Shown: in pieces, positions 16,514 to 23,232 of the stretch
How the letters are laid out: each line of letters begins with the position of its first letter
How positions within the stretch are numbered: position 1 is the first letter of the stretch
Source: Lachnospiraceae bacterium
GTDB lineage: Bacteria; Bacillota; Clostridia; Lachnospirales; Lachnospiraceae
Assembly: GCA_029338875.1 (NCBI GenBank)
Contig: JAQYBF010000114.1
Coordinates: 1-33,040 of the forward strand
DNA: 33,040 nucleotides
Direction of reading: 5' to 3'
Program-made: the position numbers and the translations under genes
Notes under the pieces: generated by a model
Databases searched by the model: none
Seen by the model: the letters and a program-made list of their open reading frames with translations, nothing else
Told to the model about the DNA's origin: nothing

Positions 16514-16599
16514 CGGCTCTGAGTTATGCGCCTGTTATAAAAGGCCGGAAAAAAGTGACCATTATTGAATAGATGAATAGACAGGATCGGCTCTGAGTT
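16514..16599 (+). repeat. Two 12-base direct repeats in the galT leader
   Basis: CGGCTCTGAGTT occurs at 16514-16525 and again at 16588-16599, both between the candidate promoter and the galT start. The rest of the 283-base gap between the signalling operon and galT holds a terminator, the extended -10 and an inverted repeat; no gene was seen. Confidence 0.7.
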
Positions 16600-16650
16600 T
16601 TGAAAGATTTGTAAGAGCTATTAATTTCTGAAAACAAGAAGGGGAAAAGC

Positions 16651-18159
16651 ATGTTACAGGAAAGTATTAAGAAACTGGTTCAATATGGCATTGACAGCGG
16701 TCTGACACCGGAGTGCGAGCGGATTTATTCCACGAATCTGATTCTGGATCTCTTCCATGAGGATGAATATACAGATCCCGACTGCGATTTAAGCCACATC
16801 GTCCTTGCAGATGTACTGAAGGATCTTCTGGACGAGGCCGTTTCCCGCGGCATTATCGAAGATTCCATTGTCTACCGGGACCTCTTCGATACTAAGATCA
16901 TGAACTGTCTCTGCCCACGTCCGGCCGAGGTACAGCGCCGCTTCTTCGAGGAATACAAGAAGTCGCCGGAAGCTGCAACCACTTATTTCTACAATCTTTC
17001 CCGGGCATCGAATTATATCCGGACCGACCGTGTCAAAAAGGACCTTCGCTGGACGGTCGACACCGACTACGGCACCCTGGATATCACCATCAACCTGTCC
17101 AAGCCGGAAAAGGATCCCAAGGCCATTGCCGCAGCCTTAAAGGCCAAGAATTCCGCCTATCCCAAGTGCCAGCTCTGCATGGAGAATGAGGGCTATGCCG
17201 GACGGGTCAATCATCCGGCAAGAGAGAATCACCGGATCATCCCCCTTACCATTAATAACAGCCGATGGGGATTTCAGTATTCGCCTTACGTCTACTTCAA
17301 TGAACACTGCATCGTCTTCAACGGTAAGCACACACCCATGAAGATCGAGAAGGCGACCTTCCGGAAGCTCTTCGATTTCATCAAGCAGTTCCCTCATTAT
17401 TTCCTGGGTTCCAATGCCGACCTTCCCATCGTCGGCGGCTCCATCCTGACCCATGACCACTTCCAGGGCGGACACTATACCTTCGCCATGGAGAAAGCGC
17501 CGGTCGTAGACTCTTTCACGGTTCCGGGCTTTCCGGATGTCGAAGCCGGCATCGTAAAGTGGCCCCTGTCCGTTATCCGTCTGGACGGCAGGAATGAAAA
17601 CCGTGTGATCGAGCTTGCCGATCATATTCTAAAGGCCTGGAGATCCTACACCGATGAGGATGCCATGATCCTTGCCGAGACCGACGGCGAACCTCACAAT
17701 ACCATTACCCCGATCGCCAGAATGCGGGACGGAAAGTACGAGCTGGATCTGGCTCTCCGGAACAATCTGACCACACCCGAGCGCCCCATGGGACTCTATC
17801 ATCCCAGACAGGAGCTTCATCACATCAAGAAGGAAAATATAGGCCTGATCGAGGTCATGGGTCTGGCCGTTCTTCCTTCCCGTCTGAAGAAGGAAATGGA
17901 AGAGCTGAAGCCCTATGTCATCGCAGGAGATGTCGACGGCATCCGTAAGAACGAAACCCTGGAAAAGCATGCAGACTGGGTGGAGAAATTCCTTTCCGAC
18001 TATAAGGCACAAGGCATTGCCATCACCGAGGAAAATGCAGACCATGTCCTGGAGCAGGAGATCGGAAAGGTCTTCTGTCAGGTACTCGAGGATGCAGGTG
18101 TCTACAAGTTCACGGAAGAGGGACAGAGGGCCTTCCATCGTTTCATCGATACTCTGTAA
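16651..18159 (+). CDS. galT: Galactose-1-phosphate uridylyltransferase (Firmicutes type)
   Basis: The 502-residue enzyme exchanges UMP between UDP-glucose and galactose-1-phosphate in the Leloir pathway. The length and N-terminal sequence fit the long Firmicutes class of GalT. The active-site motif is HDHFQGGHY, His268-His275, related to HxH of the histidine-triad fold. CQLCMENEGYAGR is a second conserved Cys-containing motif. AAGGGG lies eight bases before the ATG. galK and galE are not in the window. The alpha-galactosidase operon downstream would supply galactose, so GalT fits the local theme though it has its own promoter and spacing. Confidence 0.95.
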   Translation: MLQESIKKLVQYGIDSGLTPECERIYSTNLILDLFHEDEYTDPDCDLSHIVLADVLKDLLDEAVSRGIIEDSIVYRDLFDTKIMNCLCPRPAEVQRRFFEEYKKSPEAATTYFYNLSRASNYIRTDRVKKDLRWTVDTDYGTLDITINLSKPEKDPKAIAAALKAKNSAYPKCQLCMENEGYAGRVNHPARENHRIIPLTINNSRWGFQYSPYVYFNEHCIVFNGKHTPMKIEKATFRKLFDFIKQFPHYFLGSNADLPIVGGSILTHDHFQGGHYTFAMEKAPVVDSFTVPGFPDVEAGIVKWPLSVIRLDGRNENRVIELADHILKAWRSYTDEDAMILAETDGEPHNTITPIARMRDGKYELDLALRNNLTTPERPMGLYHPRQELHHIKKENIGLIEVMGLAVLPSRLKKEMEELKPYVIAGDVDGIRKNETLEKHADWVEKFLSDYKAQGIAITEENADHVLEQEIGKVFCQVLEDAGVYKFTEEGQRAFHRFIDTL

Positions 18160-18173
18160 AGTTTCTATTTTTT

Positions 18174-18229
18174 ATAAGAGCTTTTTAGATTTGAATATGG
18201 CTTTTAGAAGTTCCGGAAAAGGCTCTTAT
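18174..18229 (+). promoter_or_regulatory. Long hairpin between galT and pgeF
   Basis: ATAAGAGCTTTTT at 18174 pairs with AAAAGGCTCTTAT ending at 18229, about 13 bp with one G-T pair and a loop near 30 bases. There is no T-run after it, so it is not a classic terminator. It ends 14 bases before the pgeF start, which lacks a visible ribosome binding site, so it may affect pgeF translation. Confidence 0.4.
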
Positions 18230-18243
18230 GCAATGCAGTTATT

Positions 18244-19074
18244 ATGTCATATGTAATCAATCGGACAGGAAGCGTTCCCCTGATCCAGAGCAGCCTTCTA
18301 AAGGATGAGCCGGGCCTCATCCACGGCTTTACCAGCCGGGAGGGCGGGGTCAGCGAGGGCTTCCTGTCCTCCTTAAATCTAAGCTTTACCCGCGGGGACA
18401 GAGAGGAAAATGTCCGGGAAAATTTCCGCCGGCTGGGAGAGACCATAGGCCTTTCTCCTGATCGCTTCGTTCTGACCGATCAGACCCATACGGCAAATAT
18501 CCGTCTGGTGACAGAGGAGGATGCCGGAAAAGGCGTGACCAGGCCTCTGGACTACCATGATGTGGACGGCCTGATCACCGACAGGCCCCGTCTGGTCCTC
18601 TCAGTATTTGTCGCCGACTGTCTGCCGGTCCTTCTCTATGACCCGGTTCATCATGTCATCAGCGCCCTGCATTCGGGATGGCGGGGAACCGTCGGAAGGA
18701 TTTCCGGTAGAGCCATAAGGTGGATGGAGGAAAATTTCCATACGGATCCAAAAGATGTCCGTGCCGTCATCGGTCCTTCCATCTGTCCCAACTGCTATGA
18801 GGTCAGCCAGGAGCTGGCCGACCGCTTCTCTAAGGAATTTTCTTCCCCTTCGATTCTTAGGCCCGGACGGATTATGGAAGACGGGAGTGGCCGGCATTTC
18901 TATCTGAATCTCTGGGAAGCCGTAAGGGAAACCCTTCTGGATCAGGGTCTGGAAGATTCTCACATCGATATCCTGGGTCTCTGCACGATGGAAAATGCCG
19001 ATTGGCTCTTTTCCCACCGCGCGACCGGCGGAAAACGCGGGAACATGGCCGGGATCATAGCGCTCAGATCATAA
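18244..19074 (+). CDS. pgeF: PgeF/YfiH-family protein (peptidoglycan editing factor, formerly laccase-like)
   Basis: The 276-residue protein has the YfiH-family metal-binding triad: His82 in TDQTHTAN, Cys126 in VADCLPVLL and His143 in LHSGWRGT. Further conserved parts are GFTSREGG, DGLIT and CTMENADWLFSHRATGG. In E. coli the homologue removes wrongly built muropeptide precursors; relatives were described as polyphenol oxidases or purine nucleosidases, so the exact reaction here is open. No good Shine-Dalgarno precedes ATG 18244, and no better in-frame start is visible upstream. A hairpin lies just before it and a strong inverted repeat after it. Confidence 0.85.
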   Translation: MSYVINRTGSVPLIQSSLLKDEPGLIHGFTSREGGVSEGFLSSLNLSFTRGDREENVRENFRRLGETIGLSPDRFVLTDQTHTANIRLVTEEDAGKGVTRPLDYHDVDGLITDRPRLVLSVFVADCLPVLLYDPVHHVISALHSGWRGTVGRISGRAIRWMEENFHTDPKDVRAVIGPSICPNCYEVSQELADRFSKEFSSPSILRPGRIMEDGSGRHFYLNLWEAVRETLLDQGLEDSHIDILGLCTMENADWLFSHRATGGKRGNMAGIIALRS

Positions 19075-19178
19075 GAAATACTCTGTTTTCTGATTTTTGA
19101 ATTGATCCAGATCAATCTGAATCATTCCGGATTTTCAGAAGGAAATCCATGGATTCAAATCCAATAAAAAATCAATAG

Positions 19179-19223
19179 ATACCCCCTTGGTGATTTTATA
19201 CAAAATCCAAGGGGGTATTCTTG
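19179..19223 (+). terminator. Long hairpin after pgeF, likely terminator
   Basis: ATACCCCCTTGG-TG-ATTTT pairs with AAAATCCAAGGGGGTAT, a 17-bp stem with a two-base bulge and a short loop. The tail is TATTCTTG, only moderately T-rich. It separates pgeF from the TetR promoter 20 bases further. The rest of 19075-19178 shows AT-rich sequence with no gene. Confidence 0.6.
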
Positions 19224-19236
19224 TAGGAAACGCCAT

Positions 19237-19266
19237 ATTGTAGGTTAGTTTCTACAATGTTATGAT
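19237..19266 (+). promoter_or_regulatory. tetR promoter with overlapping palindrome
   Basis: TTGTAG (19238-19243), a 17-base spacer and TATGAT (19261-19266) make a good sigma-A-type promoter. The palindrome ATTGTAG-N8-CTACAAT (19237-19258) covers the -35 and spacer. A bound TetR-type dimer here would block RNA polymerase, which suggests autoregulation and control of the downstream sugar genes. Confidence 0.6.
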
Positions 19267-19438
19267 GGAAACCGTAGATATAAGTACTGGTTTCCTTGCT
19301 TTACTTTACAAATCCACTGATTTCAGGCCTGGAGAGGGAAACCGGGAAAATCGGCTTCAAAAAACAGGCAGTCGGGCGGACCTTTCGCTGTCCACCTTCT
19401 ACAGACTGAAGAAAGAGAAAAACGGGAGGTACAGATGA
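19265..19438 (+). CDS. 57-codon upstream ORF, doubtful
   Basis: An open frame from ATG 19265 runs to TGA 19436-19438, overlapping the tetR ATG as ATGA. Its C-terminal part (LSLSTFYRLKKEKNG) vaguely resembles a DNA-binding helix of recombinases. However, its ATG lies inside the predicted -10 box, and no ribosome binding site precedes it. It would need an upstream transcript to be expressed. It may be a decayed gene end or chance; the 160-base tetR leader holds nothing else I recognise. Confidence 0.2.
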   Translation: METVDISTGFLALLYKSTDFRPGEGNRENRLQKTGSRADLSLSTFYRLKKEKNGRYR

Positions 19439-20019
19439 GCGGATTTCTATCTGGAAAAGACGAACACAACAGAGCCAGGATTCTGGAAGGCACCATCAGG
19501 GTTTTCCGAAAAGAGGGCATAGGCTTTACCATGAATGACCTGTCCCATGAGCTGGGCATGTCGAAGAAGACGATTTATACCGTTTTCCGGGATAAGGAAA
19601 GCCTTCTTTACACCATGGTGGATTATTTCTTTGATTCCGTAAAAAAGGATGAGAACGAAATTCTCCAGAGAGCGGATCTTCCGACCCAGGAAAAACTTCG
19701 TCAGGTTCTCGGTGTCATGCCGGTCAGCTATTCCGATATTGATTTCGGCTCCATCTATTCCCTTTCTGACAAGTATCCGAGAGTCACCAGCCATCTGAGA
19801 GACCGGCTGGAGACCGACTGGGAAACCACCCTTTCCCTGGTGGATCAGGGCGTTGCCGAGGGTGTTTTCCGCCCGGTCAACAAGGTTGTCTTCCAGCTGA
19901 CCTTTGAGGCTGCCATTGAGCGTTTCCTCTCCGATGACACCTTAAAGAAGAATCATATTCACTATAAGGCAGCTCTCGATGAACTGACGGATCTTCTGAT
20001 CGGTGGCCTCCTGAAGTAG
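19435..20019 (+). CDS. TetR-family transcriptional regulator
   Basis: The 194-residue protein carries an N-terminal TetR helix-turn-helix (about 12-58): ARILEGTIRVFRKEG, then FTMNDLSHELGMSKKTIYTVFRDKESLL. The remaining helical part (60-190) would bind a ligand and dimerise. TetR proteins usually repress nearby genes until an inducer binds. The start has GGGAGG six bases upstream. Its promoter is overlapped by a palindrome suited to a dimer. The next three genes (GT-like protein, GPH symporter, alpha-galactosidase) run the same way with no terminator between, so they are the likely targets; the inducer is unknown. Confidence 0.9.
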   Translation: MSGFLSGKDEHNRARILEGTIRVFRKEGIGFTMNDLSHELGMSKKTIYTVFRDKESLLYTMVDYFFDSVKKDENEILQRADLPTQEKLRQVLGVMPVSYSDIDFGSIYSLSDKYPRVTSHLRDRLETDWETTLSLVDQGVAEGVFRPVNKVVFQLTFEAAIERFLSDDTLKKNHIHYKAALDELTDLLIGGLLK

Positions 20020-20028
20020 GAAGGCAGG

Positions 20029-20116
20029 GAAGCGGACCTGAAAATCCGATTCAGAACATTAAATTTCGGAATCAGGTTCAGAAATCCGATCGCTGAAGCG
20101 GATCTTGAAAATCCGA
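20029..20116 (+). repeat. Imperfect 21-22 base direct repeats after tetR
   Basis: A unit starting GAAGCGGA and ending GAAAATCCGA is found at 20029-20049 and 20095-20116, differing by one base change and one insertion. Between them are further copies of AAATCCGAT and TTCAGAA. The repeats fill the 107-base gap between tetR and the GT-like gene. Confidence 0.7.
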
Positions 20117-20126
20117 AAAAAGAGTT

Positions 20127-21635
20127 ATGAAAAAAATCAGCATAGAAACGGAAAGGAACAAGTTAAAAATGGAAGAGAAGTCGCGTTCCATTTTTGGAAA
20201 CGTACTTCCCGATAAGGTCTATCGGAAAGCCGTAAAGTCCAAAAAGAAGTATCTGAAGAAATTCGGAGATGACAGCAGTGTCAACTATCCGGTGATAGTT
20301 CGGAAGAATCCGGTCATCGGAGATTCGCTCGGTGTCCGGGATATCCGGATCGAGGACGGCCCCTCACCGGAGTCCTTCGATCACGAAAAGGGAATCATCG
20401 TCGGAAATATCCGTATGGGATTCGGTCATTACCGGATCAGCATGGCCATGGCATCCGCAGCCAAGGCCCTGGGCTATACCCCCTACTGGCTGGATCTGAA
20501 TTCCTTCCCCGAAACCACCTGCACCAAGGTCATTTCCTATCAGAATGACCTCTATTCCCTGGGCTCCCGCCTGTCGAAGATCGGTCTTTTCAACAAGCTG
20601 GTCTGGGAGCCGGTCAACTATGAAGGCTTCCGGGCCCTGTCCTATAATGCGGCGGATCAGAAGAATGCCGAGCTTATGGTTCCGATTTTTAAGAACATTC
20701 CGAAAGACATTCCCCTGATCGGCACTCATGTCTGGCCGGCTCAGGCAGCCATTCATGCGGACATGAAATATGTGGTCAATGCCATTCCCGACAACTGGCC
20801 CATGGCTCTTCATCTGGCAGAAGGCGCTGTCCATACCATCCAGACCCGGAATTCCTACCAGGGCTATAAGATCTTAAACGGCATGCAGAAGGACAAGGTC
20901 AACAAACCCATGCCGAACGATGCTCTGATCTATACGGGTCATTACATTGACCACGAGCTGGTTTCCAATATCGACGAAGACTGCAGAAAGCGTCTGGAGC
21001 GGAAAAAGAAAGACCAGCCCATGCGTTTCCTTCTGACCATCGGCGGAGCCGGCGCCCAGAAGGAAATCTTTGAAGCCATTATCAAATACCTGCTTCCCCT
21101 GATCCGTTCGAAAAAGGCAGCCCTCTATGTCAATGTCGGCGACTATAAGAATGTCTGGGAAGATATCGTAAAGACTCTGCCGGAGGTCAGGGATCTGGCT
21201 GCCGAGCACTTTGACGATTTCAAGGAAGCAAGCGCATTTGCAGATACTGCAATCGACGGCGAAGTGGACGGCATCCACGCCTTCTATCATAAGGACATCT
21301 TCGAAGCGGTCTACATTACCAATCTTCTGATGAGAAGCTGCGATGTCCTGGTCACAAAGCCCAGCGAACTGGCCTTCTATCCGGTGCCCAAGCTCTTTAT
21401 CCGCCGGGTCGGAAAGCACGAAATGTGGGGTGCCATTCATTCTTCCGAAATGGGAGACGGAACCCTGGAATGCCGGGATATCCCCCATACTCTGCAGATG
21501 CTGGACCTTTTCCTGCAGGACGACAATCTCCTGTCCATGATGTGCGATGCCATCCGGGCCAACAATTCGATCGGCCTCTATGACGGCGCCTACAACGTCG
21601 TAAAGATCGCCATGGGACTGAAGGAAAATTCCTGA
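20127..21635 (+). CDS. Unrecognised protein with GT-B glycosyltransferase-like features
   Basis: I cannot name this 502-residue protein. After a basic N-terminus (1-60), residues 93-117 read GNIRMGFGHYRISMAMASAAKALG, like the GxGH loop of GT28-type enzymes such as MurG and diacylglycerol glycosyltransferases. Later, LLTIGGAGAQKEIFEA (near 300) and DVLVTKPSELAFYPVPKLFIRR (near 410) sit where a GT-B C-terminal nucleotide-sugar-binding half would have them. No signal peptide or membrane segment is seen. Start uncertain: ATG 20127 has a close, weak AAAAGAG; ATG 20169 has AGGA about 11 bases upstream. It lies in the alpha-galactoside operon, so it may use or sense a sugar or sugar nucleotide. Confidence 0.7.
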   Translation: MKKISIETERNKLKMEEKSRSIFGNVLPDKVYRKAVKSKKKYLKKFGDDSSVNYPVIVRKNPVIGDSLGVRDIRIEDGPSPESFDHEKGIIVGNIRMGFGHYRISMAMASAAKALGYTPYWLDLNSFPETTCTKVISYQNDLYSLGSRLSKIGLFNKLVWEPVNYEGFRALSYNAADQKNAELMVPIFKNIPKDIPLIGTHVWPAQAAIHADMKYVVNAIPDNWPMALHLAEGAVHTIQTRNSYQGYKILNGMQKDKVNKPMPNDALIYTGHYIDHELVSNIDEDCRKRLERKKKDQPMRFLLTIGGAGAQKEIFEAIIKYLLPLIRSKKAALYVNVGDYKNVWEDIVKTLPEVRDLAAEHFDDFKEASAFADTAIDGEVDGIHAFYHKDIFEAVYITNLLMRSCDVLVTKPSELAFYPVPKLFIRRVGKHEMWGAIHSSEMGDGTLECRDIPHTLQMLDLFLQDDNLLSMMCDAIRANNSIGLYDGAYNVVKIAMGLKENS

Positions 21636-21642
21636 GGCAGAG

Positions 21643-21694
21643 GACCGGAAAAATATTCCGGAAGAGAGTTCCGGAAGAACATTCCGGAAAATAT
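21643..21694 (+). repeat. Four 13-base tandem units built on TTCCGGAA
   Basis: GACCGGAAAAATA, TTCCGGAAGAGAG, TTCCGGAAGAACA and TTCCGGAAAATAT follow each other with an exact 13-base period. Each TTCCGGAA is itself a palindrome. They sit in the 127-base gap between the GT-like gene and the symporter gene, about 70 bases before the symporter start. Role unknown: an operator array, an RNA structure or a processing element are all possible. Confidence 0.85.
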
Positions 21695-21762
21695 AAGACA
21701 GATTCCGAGGGAAACCCACATTGGGTGAAAAGGGAATTTGAGAAATTTTAGGAGGAGAAACC

Positions 21763-23160
21763 ATGAATTTAAAACCTGTCACAAAAAAGATTATCTGGCT
21801 TTTTGCCATCGGACAGCTGGGCTGGTCCCTGATGTCCGCCATCCTGACCAACTTTATCGAGTCCTTCTACCAGCCGGACGATGTCTCCATCTCCGAAGGC
21901 ATGCTTTACTTCATTCCCCAGGGCCGTGTCATCCTGGGTGTCTTCACCATCATCGGCGGAATCTATGCCCTGGGCCGTGTCTTTGATGCCATCACCGATC
22001 CCTGGATCGGAAATCTTTCCGATAAGAGCAAGAACCCCAAGGGCCGCCGCATTCCCTTCATGAAGAAGGCCGCCGTGCCTCTGGCCCTGATTACGATCAT
22101 GGTCTATATTTGTCCGACTGCAGGAAACCCCGTTGCTTCCAAGCTCGGAACCAACGGTATTATCAACGGCATCTGGGTCCTTGTCATGATGCTTCTCTTT
22201 TACCTCTTCATGACCATCTACTGCACACCCTACAATGCCCTGATCGCCGAGCTCTCCAGGGATGAAAAGACCCTGGCCAATATCTCGACCGCCATCTCCT
22301 TCACCTTCATTTTCGGTTCCGCCTTAGGCTACATGGCTCCGACCATCTGGTCCGCCATCACCCCCATGGTGGGAAGCAGAGTCTGGGCTATGCGGATCGT
22401 CTTCATTGTTATGGCTCTGATCGCCATGGTCTGCTGCCTGGTTCCGACTCTGACCATCAAGGAAACGGATTATGTCGAAGTTCATCCGACCGAGGGCAAT
22501 GCCTTCCATTCCCTGGCCAAGTGCTTTTCCAACCGGGAATTCAGGATCTTCGTTATCTCCGATATCTGCTACTGGATCGGCATCACCATGTTCCAGACCG
22601 GTCTTCTTCACTATGTTACCGTTCTGATGAAGCTTCCGGAAAGCTTCAGTTCCATCCTCTACATCGCAATGACCTTCCTGTCCGTTGTCTGCTATGTACC
22701 GGTCAACCGGATCATGCAGAAGGTTGCCAAGAAGAAAATGGTTGTTCTCGCCTTCCTTGGCATGTGCCTGGTTTTCCTGATTACTGGCCTGTCCGGCTTC
22801 TTTAACGTGCCCGGTATTGTCAGCGGTGTCCTGGTTGTCATCTTTGCTGCCTTCCCTATGGCTACTCTTGGAATTATTCCTCAGACCATAGTTGCCGATA
22901 TCGCAAAATCAGATTATATTGTTACAGGAGAGAACCACGACGGAATGTTCTTCGCAGCCCGGACCTTCTCCATGAAGATGGGCCAGTCCCTGTCCATCCT
23001 CTTATTTACCTCTCTCGGTACCATCAGCGTGGCAACCGGCCTCGGATACAGAATCGCAGCCTTCTGTGCCATTGCCTTCTGTCTCCTCGGAGCCCTTGTC
23101 CTGCATTTCTATAACGAGTCCAAGGTTCAGGGCATCCTGAAGAACGGATTCAAGGAGTGA
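21763..23160 (+). CDS. GPH-family sugar:cation symporter (MelB-like)
   Basis: A 465-residue inner-membrane protein with about 12 hydrophobic segments. The loop YALGRVFDAITDPWIGNLSDKS followed by GRRIPFM is the signature of the glycoside-pentoside-hexuronide:cation family, which includes the melibiose carrier MelB. YCTPYNALIAELSRDE is another family motif. It probably imports an alpha-galactoside such as melibiose or raffinose, judged by the alpha-galactosidase gene directly downstream; other glycosides cannot be excluded. The ribosome binding site AGGAGGAG is strong, predicting more translation than for the upstream gene. Confidence 0.9.
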   Translation: MNLKPVTKKIIWLFAIGQLGWSLMSAILTNFIESFYQPDDVSISEGMLYFIPQGRVILGVFTIIGGIYALGRVFDAITDPWIGNLSDKSKNPKGRRIPFMKKAAVPLALITIMVYICPTAGNPVASKLGTNGIINGIWVLVMMLLFYLFMTIYCTPYNALIAELSRDEKTLANISTAISFTFIFGSALGYMAPTIWSAITPMVGSRVWAMRIVFIVMALIAMVCCLVPTLTIKETDYVEVHPTEGNAFHSLAKCFSNREFRIFVISDICYWIGITMFQTGLLHYVTVLMKLPESFSSILYIAMTFLSVVCYVPVNRIMQKVAKKKMVVLAFLGMCLVFLITGLSGFFNVPGIVSGVLVVIFAAFPMATLGIIPQTIVADIAKSDYIVTGENHDGMFFAARTFSMKMGQSLSILLFTSLGTISVATGLGYRIAAFCAIAFCLLGALVLHFYNESKVQGILKNGFKE

Positions 23161-23232
23161 TGCCTTTGGCGCTTCATCCGGCACTGACCGAAAGCCGCTG
23201 AAAATACTTAATAAAAAGAAAGGGAGCATGCC

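Noticed and set aside
21643-21694. CRISPR array
   Set aside because: The 13-base period is far too short for repeat plus spacer and no cas gene is present.
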